64,000 nt of DNA from Actinosynnema pretiosum (GCF_024171695.1 NZ_JAMTCF010000013.1:1-64000), one strand, 5' to 3'. Shown: positions 15,618-24,654, counted from the first letter of the stretch. Numbers and translations: made by a program. Notes: generated by a model from the sequence alone, not told the origin.

Positions 15618-16744
15618 GCCTGAAGCACCACCAGGTCGTGCGGGCGGTTGTTCAGGCGCTCGGAGCCGGTCTCGGTGGCGATGACGATGTCCTCGATGCG
15701 CGCGCCCCAGCGGCCGGGCAGGTAGATGCCGGGCTCGACGCTGAACGCCATGCCCGCTTCGAGGGGCAGGTCGTTGCCCGCCACGATGTACGGCTCCTCG
15801 TGCACGTCCAGGCCGATGCCGTGGCCGGTGCGGTGCACGAAGTACTGGCCGAAACCGGCGGCGTCGATCACCTCGCGGGCGGCGGCGTCGACGGCCTCGC
15901 AGGTCACGCCGGGCTTCGCGGCGTCCACGGCGGCCTGCTGGGCGGCCTGGAGGACGGCGTAGGTCTCGCGCACGTCCGCGTCGCGCGGCTCGCCGACGGA
16001 GTAGGTGCGGGTGGAGTCGGAGTTGTAGCCCTCGGCGACCGGGCCGCCGATGTCGACCACGACCACGTCACCGGCCTCGATCACCCGGTCGGACAGGCCG
16101 TGGTGCGGGGACGCGCCGTTCGGGCCGGAGCCGACGATGACGAACTCGGCGACCTCGTGGCCCTCGGCGACGATCGCGGCGGCGATGTCGGCGCCCACCT
16201 CGGCCTCGGTGCGGCCCGCGCGCAGCCACTCGCCGACGCGCGCGTGCACCCGGTCGATCGCCTCCCCCGCCTTGCGCAGGGCGGCGATCTCGGCGGCGTC
16301 CTTGCGCATCCGCAGCTCGCGCAGGATCGGGCCCGCGAGGACCTGCTCGCCGCCGATCGCGGAGCGCAGGCCGAGCACGTGCAGGGCGGGGGTCATGTCG
16401 GCCACGGCGGTGCGGGCGGTGCCCTTGAGGGCCTTGCGGACCAGCGCGTACGGGTCCTCGCCGTCGACCCAGGTGGCGACCTCGACGCCGAGCGCGTCGG
16501 TGGGCACGGCCGCGTAACCGGGCTGCTCCAGCTTGGGCACGACGAGCACGGGGTCGCCGCCGACCGGGACCACGAGGCAGGTGAGCCGCTCGAACGAGGC
16601 ACCGCCCGCGCCGATGAGGTAGCGCAGGTCGGAGCCGGGCGAGATGAGCAGCGCGTCCACGCCCGCGACGGCGGCGGCTGCGGTGGCGCGGTCGAGTCGG
16701 GAGCGCAGGGCTTCCACGTCCAGGGGTCCAACACGGGTCGACAT
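15614..16744 (-). CDS. pepE: M24 family metallopeptidase (Xaa-Pro dipeptidase, PepE-like)
   Basis: A 376-residue cytoplasmic aminopeptidase P / prolidase-type enzyme. The creatinase-like N-terminal domain covers about residues 1-140. The pita-bread catalytic domain has the metal ligands in VVVDIGG and NSDSTRTYSVG (Asp, Asp), HRTGHGIGLDVHEEP (His), FSVEPGIY (Glu) and ARIEDIV (Glu). The start is ATG at 16744; TAGGCT eight bases upstream (16753-16758) is a likely -10 box for a leaderless mRNA. It overlaps the downstream Lrp gene by four bases. The M. tuberculosis counterpart pepE also sits next to the 5'-3' exonuclease gene, which supports the identity. Confidence 0.88.
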   Translation of the reverse strand: MSTRVGPLDVEALRSRLDRATAAAAVAGVDALLISPGSDLRYLIGAGGASFERLTCLVVPVGGDPVLVVPKLEQPGYAAVPTDALGVEVATWVDGEDPYALVRKALKGTARTAVADMTPALHVLGLRSAIGGEQVLAGPILRELRMRKDAAEIAALRKAGEAIDRVHARVGEWLRAGRTEAEVGADIAAAIVAEGHEVAEFVIVGSGPNGASPHHGLSDRVIEAGDVVVVDIGGPVAEGYNSDSTRTYSVGEPRDADVRETYAVLQAAQQAAVDAAKPGVTCEAVDAAAREVIDAAGFGQYFVHRTGHGIGLDVHEEPYIVAGNDLPLEAGMAFSVEPGIYLPGRWGARIEDIVIATETGSERLNNRPHDLVVLQA

Positions 16745-16862
16745 GGGTGGGAAGCCTAGTCGCACCCGTGCGGTCCGCCCGCTCCGCGAGACCCGGTGAC
16801 GATCACGGGCGGTGGGTGGTGGGCGGTGGGCGGGGCCCTGACCGCCGTGCCGCGACCGCGCG

Positions 16863-16885
16863 GTGTCGGGGGTGTCTGGCAAGCT
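16863..16885 (+). promoter_or_regulatory. Weak PafBC-type promoter before the 5'-3' exonuclease
   Basis: GTGTCGGGG, eight bases, then CAAGCT, ending seven bases before the GTG at 16893. It matches 7 of 9 positions of the mycobacterial RecA-NDp element TTGTCRGTG at the correct N8 spacing. Alone it is weak evidence; it gains weight from better matches elsewhere in the window. Confidence 0.35.
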
Positions 16886-16892
16886 CTCCACG

Positions 16893-17837
16893 GTGAGCAG
16901 CCCGCTCGTCCTGATGGACGCCGCCAGCCTGTACTTCCGGTCGTTCTACGCGCTCCCGGAGTCGATGACCGCGCCCGACGGCACCCCGGTCAACGCGGTG
17001 CGCGGGTTCGTCGACACCATCGCCAAGATCGTCAACGACCGGGGCGCGGGCAGGCTCGTGGCCTGCCTGGACGCCGACTGGCGGCCGGAGTTCCGGGTCT
17101 CCGCGCTGCCCTCCTACAAGGCCCACCGGGTGGCCGCGAGCGGGGACGGGGAGGAGGTGCCGGACGCGCTCACGCCGCAGGTGCCGATCATCCTGGACGT
17201 GCTGGACGCGGTCGGGATCGCCACCGCCGAGGCCGCCGGTTACGAGGCGGACGACGTGATCGGCGCGCTCGTGGCGCGGGAGGCGAGGGATGTGGTGGAG
17301 GTGGTCACCGGGGACCGGGACCTGTTCCAGCTCGTGCGCACCGAACCGACCCCGGTCGGGGTGCTCTACCTGGGGCGCGGGTGGGCCAAGGCCGAGCTGG
17401 TCGGGCCCGCTGAGGTGGCCGCCAAGTACGCGCTGCCCGAGGCGGACGCGGGGCGGGCCTACGCGGGCATGGCGGTGCTGCGCGGAGATCCCTCGGACGG
17501 GTTGCCTGGAGTCGCGGGCATCGGGGAGAAGACGGCCGCGAAGCTGATCACCGAGTTCGGGTCGCTGGAGGCGGTGCTGGCGGCGGTGCACGACGGGCGG
17601 GACCGCAAGCTCACCACCAAGGCGCGCAACGCGCTGATCGCCGCGCAGGACTACCTGGCGGTGGCGCCGACCGTGGTGGACGTCGCGGTGGACGCGCCGG
17701 TGGTCCTGGACCGGGACGACGCGCTGCCCGCCGCGCCCGCCGATCCGGACCGGCTCGCCGAGCTGACCAGGCGGTGGGGGCTGGGGAGCTCGGTTCCCCG
17801 GCTGGTGACGGCGCTGGAGCGGCGCGCGAGTCGGTGA
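16893..17837 (+). CDS. 5'-3' exonuclease (PolA-type FEN domain)
   Basis: A 314-residue stand-alone flap/5'-3' exonuclease resembling the N-terminal domain of DNA polymerase I. It begins PLVLMDAASLYFRSFYALP, with the first metal-binding Asp, followed by CLDADWRPEFR, EAAGYEADDVIGAL, VVTGDRDLFQLV and the helix-hairpin-helix region DGLPGVAGIGEKTAAKLI. These supply the acidic cluster that holds two metal ions. M. tuberculosis Rv2090 is a similar protein in the same neighbourhood. I chose GTG at 16893 for the clean family start and the -10-like CAAGCT seven bases before; a GTG at 16863 is possible. It probably processes Okazaki-type flaps or repair intermediates. Confidence 0.9.
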   Translation: MSSPLVLMDAASLYFRSFYALPESMTAPDGTPVNAVRGFVDTIAKIVNDRGAGRLVACLDADWRPEFRVSALPSYKAHRVAASGDGEEVPDALTPQVPIILDVLDAVGIATAEAAGYEADDVIGALVAREARDVVEVVTGDRDLFQLVRTEPTPVGVLYLGRGWAKAELVGPAEVAAKYALPEADAGRAYAGMAVLRGDPSDGLPGVAGIGEKTAAKLITEFGSLEAVLAAVHDGRDRKLTTKARNALIAAQDYLAVAPTVVDVAVDAPVVLDRDDALPAAPADPDRLAELTRRWGLGSSVPRLVTALERRASR

Positions 17838-17982
17838 GCGGGTCCGGTGAGTGGAGCCGGTGGGCCGGGCCGGTGGGCGGGGCCAGTGAGTGGGGCGGCG
17901 CCGACCAGCCTGGCGCTGAGCGGAGGCCGGTGAGCGGGCGGGGTGGGCCGCCCCCGTGGTGGGTTCGGCCCGTCCCTGGGGG

Positions 17983-19179
17983 TTAGAAGTAGGTGCCCGC
18001 CCAGGCGGTGGTGGTCACGGCGAAGAGGGCGTCGGCGCGGGTGACCGCGTCCTCGGCCAGGACCTCGGCCCGGCCGGTCGCGGCCAGTGCGGCGAACGGG
18101 ACGTCGCCGAGGTAGGCCGAGGCCAGGTCGGCGACGTCCAGGACCAGCTCGGGCGCGTCCTCCACGCGCTCCGCGCCCGCCTTCGACACCCGGTAGTTCC
18201 CGGCGTTCTCCGGCAGCAGCCCGTCGCGCACGCCGAGCACCACCGAGCCGTCGCCGGTGTACGCGCGCTCGGCCAGCGCCTTCGGCACGTCCAGCAGGCG
18301 CAGCCAGGTCTCGTCGGACGTGGTCTCCCAGCGGCAGCCGCGCGGGTCGACCAGGAGCAGCTCGACCGGCTCGTCCAGGGGGCGCAGGTGCGCGACGACC
18401 TCGTCCACCAGGTCGACGCCCAGCAGGTACCGCCACAGGTCGGCCCAGGCGCGCGGCGTGGCCGCCCACAGGTCCAGCACGGTCAGCACGGACTTCTCGG
18501 TGTGCGAGCGCTCCACCCGGTACACCGCGAACCCGTCGTCCACGCCGTCCTGGCCGGTCGTGATGACCGCCTGCGGGTCCTGGTCCTTGTCGGCCCGCAC
18601 GTTCATCGACCACCAGCCGTCCCAGCGGCCGATCAGCCCCGGTCGGGTGGCGGGCAGGCCCTCGAACAGGGCGCGCAGCTCGGCGGCGGCGTCCGCGGCG
18701 GGCTTGAGCCGGACCCGGCCCTCCACGCGGGCGCGCGCCTCGGACTTCGCCCTGGTCAGCCGCAGGTCCCGGCCCCTGGTGGCGACGCCGTAGCCGAACC
18801 GGCCGTAGATCGCGCCCTCGGTGGCGCGCAGCGTCGCCGCCGCGTCGCCCCGGTCGCGCAGCGAACGAAGCTGGGTGCGCATGAGGGCGCTGACCACGCC
18901 GCGCCGCGTCCAGTCCGCGCGCACGCCGACCCGGCTCACCGCGCTCATCGGCAGCACCGCGCCACCGGGCACGACCAGCGACGAGGGGAACGACTGCGCC
19001 GACCCGATCACCTCGTCCCCGTCGAACGCCCCGAGCGCGCGGCCGGGCTCGTAAGAGTCCAGCACCACCTTCCACAGCTCGTCGGTGGCGGGGCCGTGCA
19101 GCAGCGCCCTGCGGAACACGGTGTGCGCGGCGCGGTAGTGGGCCTCGTCCTGGAGGACGCGGATGTCGTGGTCGGTCAC
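17983..19179 (-). CDS. eis: Eis-family GNAT N-acetyltransferase
   Basis: A 398-residue acetyl-CoA-dependent transferase with the three-part Eis layout: two GNAT-like domains and a C-terminal SCP2-like domain. The acetyl-CoA loop is VGVRADWTRRGVVSALM, and the general-acid tyrosine lies in IYGRFGYGVAT. The protein ends in Phe (AGTYF), whose terminal carboxylate acts in catalysis in Eis. Mycobacterial Eis acetylates aminoglycosides and protein lysines; the substrate here is unknown, so the symbol marks the family only. The start chosen is GTG at 19179, with GAGGAT six bases upstream; a longer frame to 19212 adds eleven unlikely residues. An AT-rich inverted repeat is just upstream. Confidence 0.88.
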   Translation of the reverse strand: MTDHDIRVLQDEAHYRAAHTVFRRALLHGPATDELWKVVLDSYEPGRALGAFDGDEVIGSAQSFPSSLVVPGGAVLPMSAVSRVGVRADWTRRGVVSALMRTQLRSLRDRGDAAATLRATEGAIYGRFGYGVATRGRDLRLTRAKSEARARVEGRVRLKPAADAAAELRALFEGLPATRPGLIGRWDGWWSMNVRADKDQDPQAVITTGQDGVDDGFAVYRVERSHTEKSVLTVLDLWAATPRAWADLWRYLLGVDLVDEVVAHLRPLDEPVELLLVDPRGCRWETTSDETWLRLLDVPKALAERAYTGDGSVVLGVRDGLLPENAGNYRVSKAGAERVEDAPELVLDVADLASAYLGDVPFAALAATGRAEVLAEDAVTRADALFAVTTTAWAGTYF

Positions 19180-19211
19180 CCCGCCATCCTCTCCCGGCGC
19201 CCGTGCGCCCA

Positions 19212-19223
19212 CTAATCAATTAG
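19212..19223. promoter_or_regulatory. AT-rich inverted repeat upstream of the eis-like gene
   Basis: CTAATCAATTAG stands out in otherwise GC-rich DNA and has CTAAT/ATTAG arms. It is 33-44 bases upstream of the GTG at 19179, where an operator or -35 region would lie. No regulator can be assigned. Confidence 0.35.
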
Positions 19224-19256
19224 GCGGGAATCACGGGAGGGGTTCCCGGAAAAGCA

Positions 19257-19293
19257 CCGAGGCCGTTTCCCGGTGAGCGGGAAACGGCCTCGG
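19257..19293. terminator. Rho-independent-type hairpin after DUF4333 gene
   Basis: A perfect 16-bp stem (left arm CCGAGGCCGTTTCCCG) with a GTGAG loop, directly downstream of the DUF4333 gene on the minus strand. Confidence 0.8.
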
Positions 19294-19309
19294 TGGAACG
19301 GCGCGCGGA

Positions 19310-19990
19310 TCAGCCGGTGGGCTGGCCGACCTCGTACTCGCCGTCCGAGGTCTTGATGGTGATCTTGACCTTCTTGTCCGCGTCACCGACCTTGACGTCG
19401 CACTCGAACGTGGTGTTCGGGGTGACCTCGTGCTGGCCGGTGCAGGACGCGCTCTTCGCGTCGAGCTTGTAGTCGTCCTTGAGGACCTGCACGATGCCGT
19501 TCTGCACGGACGTGTTGTCCAGGACCTTGGTGTTGAACCAGCCGGGCGTCACGAAACCGCCGATGCCGACGACGCCCGCGATCAGCACCACGCCCACCAC
19601 GACGCCCCAGATGAGCCCGTTGGACTTCTTCGCGGGCGGCGGCGGGCCGTAGGGCTGCTGGCCGAACTGGCCGGGCTGGCCGTACTGCCCCGGCTGCTGC
19701 CCGTAACCGGGCTGCTGCTGCGGCTGCCCGTACGGGTTGTTCGGGTCGAACCCGCCGCCGGGGGTGCCGGGGTACTGCTGCTGCTGGGGCTGCCCGTACG
19801 GCTGGCCCTGCGGCGCCTGCTGGCCCCACTGCTGCTGGTGCTGCTGCGCGGGGTCCGGCTGCCCGTAACCGGGCTGCTGAGCGGGGAAACCACCCGACGG
19901 CGTGCCGGGGTACCCGCCACCGCCGTAGGGCTGCTGGCCCCACTGCTGCTGCGGGTCGTTCCCTCCGGACGGTCCGTACGGACTGGTCAT
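19310..19990 (-). CDS. Pro/Gln/Gly-rich single-pass membrane protein with DUF4333 domain
   Basis: A 226-residue envelope protein. Residues 1-118 are a cytoplasmic tail of repeats such as GYGQPDP, QQQPGYGQQ and [15 protein letters not shown]. One membrane helix follows KK (LIWGVVVGVVLIAGVVGIGGFV, about 125-145). The outside domain of about 80 residues matches DUF4333, with its two cysteines in KSASCTGQHEV and TTFECDVKV. The ATG at 19990 has GGAGG six bases before. In M. tuberculosis a membrane protein (Rv2091c) sits in the same position next to helY. Three further proteins of the same design but with different outside domains are at 51.9-54.8 kb. Function is unknown. Confidence 0.85.
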   Translation of the reverse strand: MTSPYGPSGGNDPQQQWGQQPYGGGGYPGTPSGGFPAQQPGYGQPDPAQQHQQQWGQQAPQGQPYGQPQQQQYPGTPGGGFDPNNPYGQPQQQPGYGQQPGQYGQPGQFGQQPYGPPPPAKKSNGLIWGVVVGVVLIAGVVGIGGFVTPGWFNTKVLDNTSVQNGIVQVLKDDYKLDAKSASCTGQHEVTPNTTFECDVKVGDADKKVKITIKTSDGEYEVGQPTG

Positions 19991-20108
19991 GCTCGGCCTC
20001 CGGCGGTCGGTCTTGAACGGGAAAAGGACTATTTCGGACGTGCTGGCTTGCTCGCGCGATCAAACCACAGGATGGCGCCGACTACGCAGCGCACCCCGCC
20101 AAACTTTG

Positions 20109-23021
20109 TCAGACCGTGGCCAAGGCGACCACGCCCCGGCGCAGCGCGTCGACCGCCTTGCGGGCCGCCGCGCCCACCGGGTCGCCGCCGCCGACGACGT
20201 CCCTGATCTGGTCGAGGAAGTCGACGACCTGCCTGCACCAGCGCACGAAGTCGCCCGCGCCCAGCTCGGTCCCGCCGGAGTCGGTGGTGCCGAGCACCTT
20301 CTCCAGCGACTCGCCGCGCGCCCACCGGTACACCGCCCAGGCGAAGCCGGGGTCGGGCTGGCGGGTGCGGTCGAGCCGGTGGCGGCGCTCGTCGTCCTCC
20401 AGCTCGGCCCACAGGCGGGCGGTGGCGGTCATGGCGTCGGAGACCCGGCCCGGTGGCAGGCGGGTCTCCATCGGGCCGTCCCTGCGCGCCTCGTAGACCA
20501 GGGACGACACGACGGCGGCCAGCTCCTCGGGGGCGAGGCCCTTCCACACGCCGTGCCGCAGGCACTCCGCCGCCAGCAGGTCAGACTCGCTGTAGAGCCT
20601 GGTCAGCCGCCTGCCGTGCTCGGTGACGCGCTCCCCGCCGCGCCTGCCGGGCCCACCCGACACGCGCTCCTGCCCCGCGCGGCGCACGACGCGCCGCTTC
20701 CTCTGCTCCGGCTCGCCCTCAGCCGCGCCCCCGAAAGCAGTGCCCTCGGAAGCGACGCCCTCGCCGGGAGCCTCGAACACAGCCCCGCCCTCGGGCTCGT
20801 CCTCCACGACCTCCAGGTAGCCGCGCTCGCGCAGCAGCGCCCGGATGCGGTCGAACTCGCGGGCCAGCGAGTGCGTGGTCGCCGCGACCTTGCGCTCGGT
20901 CTGCTCGGTCTCGGCCAGCAGCCGGTGGTACCGCTCGCCCCAGCGGGCGTGCTCCTCGCGCTTCTCGCAGCCGTGGCACGGGTGCGCCCGCAGCGCGCGG
21001 CGCAGCGTGGCCAGCTCGGCGTCGTCGTCCGCCGTGGACCGCCGCTTCCGCGCGCTCGGCGCGACGAGCCCCGTGTTGCGCAGCGTCGCCGCCAGGTCCC
21101 GGCGGGACCTGGGCGAGCGGGTGTCGACCTGCTTGGGCAGCCGCAGCTTGCCGAGCACCTCGACCGGCAGCGGGAAGTCCGTCGAGGTCAGCCGCCCGGC
21201 CCAGCGGTCCTCGGTGACCACGAACGGCCTCGGCTCGCCCAGCGGCTCGAGGCCGGGGTCGATCACCACGGCCAGCCCGGTGCGCCGACCGGACGGCACC
21301 GCGATGACGTCGCCCTTGCGCAGCTTCTCCAGCGACGCGGCCGTCTCGGCGCGGCTGGCCGAGGTGTTCTGCCTGGCCAGGGCCTTCTCGCGCTCGGAGA
21401 CGCGGCGGCGCAGCGACGCGTACTCGGTGAAGTCGCCGAGGTGGCAGGTCATCGAGTCGGCGTAGCCCTCCAGGGCCTCCCGGTTGCGCTCGATCCGCCT
21501 GGCCAGGCCCACCACCGAGCGGTCGGCCTGGAACTGGGCGAACGACTGCTCCAGCAGGTCGCGGGCGGCGGGCGCGCCGAGCCGGTGCACCAGGTTGACG
21601 GCCATGTTGTAGCCGGGGCGGAACGAGGAGCGCAGCGGGTAGGTGCGGGTGGACGCCAGGCCGCCGACCGCCTTCGGGTCGACGCCGGGCTGCCACACCA
21701 CGACGGCGTGCCCCTCGACGTCGATGCCGCGACGGCCCGCGCGGCCGGTGAGCTGGGTGTACTCGCCGGGGGTGAGGTCGACGTGCGCCTCGCCGTTGTA
21801 CTTGACCAGCTTCTCCAGCACGACGGTGCGGGCGGGCATGTTGATGCCGAGCGCGAGGGTCTCGGTGGCGAACACGGCCTTGACCAGGCCGCGCACGAAC
21901 AGCTCCTCCACCGTCTCCTTGAACGCGGGCAGCAGGCCCGCGTGGTGGCTGGCGATGCCGCGCTCCAGCGCCTCGCGCCACTCCCAGTAGCCGAGGACCA
22001 TCAGGTCGTCCTGCGGCAGGTCGCGGGTCTTCTCGTCGATGATCCGGCGGATGACCTCGACCTCGTCGGGCGTGGTCAGGCGCAGGCCGTAGCGCACGCA
22101 CTGGTTGACCGCCGCGTCGCAGCCCGCCCGGCTGAACACGAACACGATCGCGGGCAGCAGGCCTGCCGCGTCGAGCCGCTGGATGACGTCGACCCGCGAC
22201 GGCGGCTTGAACCCGGACGAGCGCGGCGGGCGGCCCTTGTTGCCCCGGCCGCGCGACCACGGCACGTGGAAGCGGGCCAGGTCCTCGACCTGGCGCAGCA
22301 GCTGCGGGTTGATCTTGACGTGGGTGTCGGCGAGGTCGTCGGCGAACAGGTCGAACATGCGCGGACCGGCCAGCATGTGCTGCCACAGCGGCACCGGCCG
22401 GTGCTCGTCCACCACCACCGAGGTGTCACCCCGGACGGTGACGAGCCACTCGCCGAACTCCTCGGCGTTGCTCACCGTGGCCGAGAGGCCCACCAGCCGC
22501 ACCGATTCGGGCAGGTGCAGGATGACCTCCTCCCAGACCGGGCCCCGGAAGCGGTCGGCGAGGTAGTGCACCTCGTCCATGACCACGTAGCCGAGGCCGT
22601 GCAGGGTGGAGGAGCCCGCGTAGAGCATGTTGCGCAGCACCTCGGTGGTCATGACGACCACGGGGGCGTCGCCGTTGACCGAGGTGTCACCGGTGAGCAG
22701 GCCGACCTTGTCCTGGCCGTAGCGGGCGCACAGGTCGGCGTACTTCTGGTTCGACAGGGCCTTGATCGGCGTGGTGTAGAAGCACTTCCGGCCCTCGGCG
22801 AGGGCGAGGTGCACGGCGAACTCGCCGACGACGGTCTTGCCCGCGCCGGTGGGCGCGCACACCAGGACGCCGTGGCCGTCCTCCAACGACTCGCAGGCGC
22901 GCAGCTGGAACGGGTCGAGCTCGAAGGAGACCACCGAGAGGAAGTCGGTCAACTGGGGCCGGGAAGCGCGGCGGCGGGATTCCGCGTAGGCCTCGGCCGG
23001 GGACCGGGAAGCACTTGACAC
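20109..23021 (-). CDS. helY: Ski2/Dob10-like superfamily 2 RNA/DNA helicase HelY
   Basis: A 970-residue DExH helicase. Walker A is APTGAGKT at 56-63, the DEVH box at 149-152, SAT in LVGLSATVSN, and the second RecA domain ends TQLTGRAGRRGIDVEG. The C-terminal third holds the DSHCT-type domain of Ski2/Mtr4 helicases. A low-complexity Glu/Gly/Ala insert lies near residues 745-805, between KRRVVRR-type basic runs. The gene precedes tatC downstream and matches M. tuberculosis Rv2092c (helY) in position. The GTG start at 23021 is six bases after a -10-like CAGCCT, and a partial PafBC-type element lies eight bases further up, so damage control is possible. The substrate is not established. Confidence 0.93.
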   Translation of the reverse strand: MSSASRSPAEAYAESRRRASRPQLTDFLSVVSFELDPFQLRACESLEDGHGVLVCAPTGAGKTVVGEFAVHLALAEGRKCFYTTPIKALSNQKYADLCARYGQDKVGLLTGDTSVNGDAPVVVMTTEVLRNMLYAGSSTLHGLGYVVMDEVHYLADRFRGPVWEEVILHLPESVRLVGLSATVSNAEEFGEWLVTVRGDTSVVVDEHRPVPLWQHMLAGPRMFDLFADDLADTHVKINPQLLRQVEDLARFHVPWSRGRGNKGRPPRSSGFKPPSRVDVIQRLDAAGLLPAIVFVFSRAGCDAAVNQCVRYGLRLTTPDEVEVIRRIIDEKTRDLPQDDLMVLGYWEWREALERGIASHHAGLLPAFKETVEELFVRGLVKAVFATETLALGINMPARTVVLEKLVKYNGEAHVDLTPGEYTQLTGRAGRRGIDVEGHAVVVWQPGVDPKAVGGLASTRTYPLRSSFRPGYNMAVNLVHRLGAPAARDLLEQSFAQFQADRSVVGLARRIERNREALEGYADSMTCHLGDFTEYASLRRRVSEREKALARQNTSASRAETAASLEKLRKGDVIAVPSGRRTGLAVVIDPGLEPLGEPRPFVVTEDRWAGRLTSTDFPLPVEVLGKLRLPKQVDTRSPRSRRDLAATLRNTGLVAPSARKRRSTADDDAELATLRRALRAHPCHGCEKREEHARWGERYHRLLAETEQTERKVAATTHSLAREFDRIRALLRERGYLEVVEDEPEGGAVFEAPGEGVASEGTAFGGAAEGEPEQRKRRVVRRAGQERVSGGPGRRGGERVTEHGRRLTRLYSESDLLAAECLRHGVWKGLAPEELAAVVSSLVYEARRDGPMETRLPPGRVSDAMTATARLWAELEDDERRHRLDRTRQPDPGFAWAVYRWARGESLEKVLGTTDSGGTELGAGDFVRWCRQVVDFLDQIRDVVGGGDPVGAAARKAVDALRRGVVALATV

Positions 23022-23027
23022 CCCTCC

Positions 23028-23050
23028 AGGCTGTCACAAGGGGCCGACAA
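23028..23050 (-). promoter_or_regulatory. Possible PafBC-type promoter of helY
   Basis: Reading on the minus strand: TTGTCGGCC, eight bases, then CAGCCT, then six bases to the GTG at 23021. This is 7 of 9 positions of TTGTCRGTG with exact N8 spacing and a -10 to start distance like other leaderless genes here. Confidence 0.45.
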
Positions 23051-23477
23051 AAGCTGTGGTCATTTTTTCCACGCGAGGTCGGCTGGGGGCGATCGTCCTG
23101 GTGAGGGGGCGGGAGTGGGGTGGTGAAGTCGTCGTTGGTGGGTGGGGTGTGGCGGCGGTGGTGATGGTGATGGTGGTGGCGGTGGCGGTGGCGGGCGGAG
23201 GTTCTCGGTGGGGCGGGGGTCGGGAGCCGGGGTGGCGTGGGCACCCAGCCGGGCGGAGGTGCTCGGCGGTGCGGGGCGGGTGGCGGGTCGGGGCGCACTG
23301 AGGGGCGGGGTGGCTGGCGGGGCGGGGATGCTCGGCGGGGCAGGTGCGCCCAGCCGGACAGCGGTGCTCGGCGCGGCGGGGTAACCGGTAGGGCGCGGCA
23401 CCCGGTGGGGCGGAGGTGGTCGGTCGGGTGCGCCTTGCGGGGTGGGTGCGCCTTGCGGGTTGGGGCCGCTCGGTCGC
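23051..23477. other. Gene-free low-complexity stretch between helY and the lipid kinase gene
   Basis: About 430 bases of G/T-rich repeats on the plus strand, including runs of GGTGGTGAT- and GGTGGCGGT-type units near 23150-23200 and a near-exact duplication of GGTGCGCCTTGCGGGTTGGG-like sequence near 23427-23466. No coding pattern was seen on either strand. Confidence 0.6.
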
Positions 23478-24416
23478 TCAGGTTCGCGCCGGAATATTGG
23501 AATCGGTCTGCACTGAAGGAATAGTGGTAAGCGCGCCAGGCACGCACGTCGCGGTCACCGGCAGGGCGCGCTGGCGCTCGCCGTCCGCGTAGGCGGTCCA
23601 CGCGGGTCCGGCCAGGCGGATCGAGGACGCGCGGAAGGTGTGCACCGCCGGGTGCGCGGTGTGGTCGCCGGTGCGCAGGGTGGGCAGCACGCGCAGCAGG
23701 GTCCGCCTGCTCACCGCCTCCACCACCGTGACGTCGAACAGCCCGTCCTCCGGGTCGGCGCCGGGGCAGACCGGGACGCCGCCGCCGTAGCTGCCGGTGT
23801 TGCCGACCGCGACCAGCAGCGCGTTCACGCCGATCTCGCCGTTCGGGGTGCCCAGCAGCAGCCTGCCGGGGCGCGGGCCGAGCAGCTCCGCGAGCAGGGC
23901 CAGGTCGTAGCGGCGCGGACCGGCGGGCCAGCGCATCCGGTTCGCCCGCGCGTTGACCGCCGAGTCGAAGCCCGCGCACAGCACCGTCGCGAACCACCGC
24001 CCGCCGCGCACCCGGCCGAGGTCGACCCGGCGGCGCTCGCCCGAGCGCAGGGCCGGGGCCAGGTCCGCCGCCGAACGGGTGCCCAGCGCCCTGGCCAGGT
24101 CGTTCCCGGTCCCGGCCGGGATGACGGCCAGCGCGGTCGGGGTGCCCGCGCAGGCCTGGAGGGCCACGTGCGCGGCGCCGTCGCCGCCCAGGACGACCAG
24201 AGCATCCGCGTTCGAGCCCACCGCCCGCGCGGCCAGCTCCGCGGCCTCGGCGGTGCTGGTGGGGACCAGCAGGTCGAGGACGTCCACGGACTCGCGCAGC
24301 AGGGCCGCGGTGGTGCCCGCGATCCGCGCGGCGGCTCCCCCTCCGGAGTTCGGCGACACCAGCAGGGCGGCTCTGGTCACGGCGGCGCTCCAGTCGGTCG
24401 GGGTGGTGCTGCCCAC
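23478..24416 (-). CDS. Diacylglycerol/sphingosine kinase-family lipid kinase
   Basis: A 312-residue member of the DAGK catalytic family (YegS/DgkB-like), which phosphorylates membrane lipids or polyketide-like lipids with ATP. Landmarks are LLVSPNSGGGAAARI (phosphate loop), LVVLGGDGAAHVALQA with the GGDG motif, and IPAGTGNDLARALG. The C-terminal beta-sandwich contains VGNTGSYGGGVPVCPGADPEDG. The start is uncertain: GTG at 24416 gives the family start after the preceding disordered residues, while a GTG at 24476 adds 20 low-complexity residues. TAAGCT, 13 bases before the chosen start, is a possible -10 box. Confidence 0.85.
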   Translation of the reverse strand: MGSTTPTDWSAAVTRAALLVSPNSGGGAAARIAGTTAALLRESVDVLDLLVPTSTAEAAELAARAVGSNADALVVLGGDGAAHVALQACAGTPTALAVIPAGTGNDLARALGTRSAADLAPALRSGERRRVDLGRVRGGRWFATVLCAGFDSAVNARANRMRWPAGPRRYDLALLAELLGPRPGRLLLGTPNGEIGVNALLVAVGNTGSYGGGVPVCPGADPEDGLFDVTVVEAVSRRTLLRVLPTLRTGDHTAHPAVHTFRASSIRLAGPAWTAYADGERQRALPVTATCVPGALTTIPSVQTDSNIPART

Positions 24417-24617
24417 GCGGAACCCTGCGAGCTTAGGAGCGGGAGGGCGGGGGGCGCTCGCAGTGCGCGGGAACACGAAGTGCGCGGGTGCGCGGGTGCG
24501 CTGAGAAGCGGGAGCGTGGTGCGGCCGAGAGCGTGGAGCGGCCAGGAGTGTGACGTGGCCAGGAGCGCGTAGGGCCGGGAGCGCGTAGGGACGTGGAACG
24601 CCGGAGACCCCGGAACG

Positions 24618-24654
24618 CCGAGGACCGGCTGGGCTGGGCCCGGCCGGTCCTCGG
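24618..24654 (-). terminator. Hairpin after the tat operon
   Basis: A perfect 12-bp stem (left arm CCGAGGACCGGC) with a 13-base loop, 47 bases downstream of the tatC stop on the minus strand. The flanking 24477-24700 region has short direct repeats such as CACGCGGATCA (three copies near 24665-24703). Confidence 0.6.

Noticed and set aside
20000-23018. Very long open frame on the plus strand opposite helY, with others opposite mpa, the CHAT and LuxR genes
   Set aside because: They mirror the codon pattern of strong genes on the other strand, lack starts with ribosome sites, and have low-complexity products; long antisense frames are expected at this GC content.
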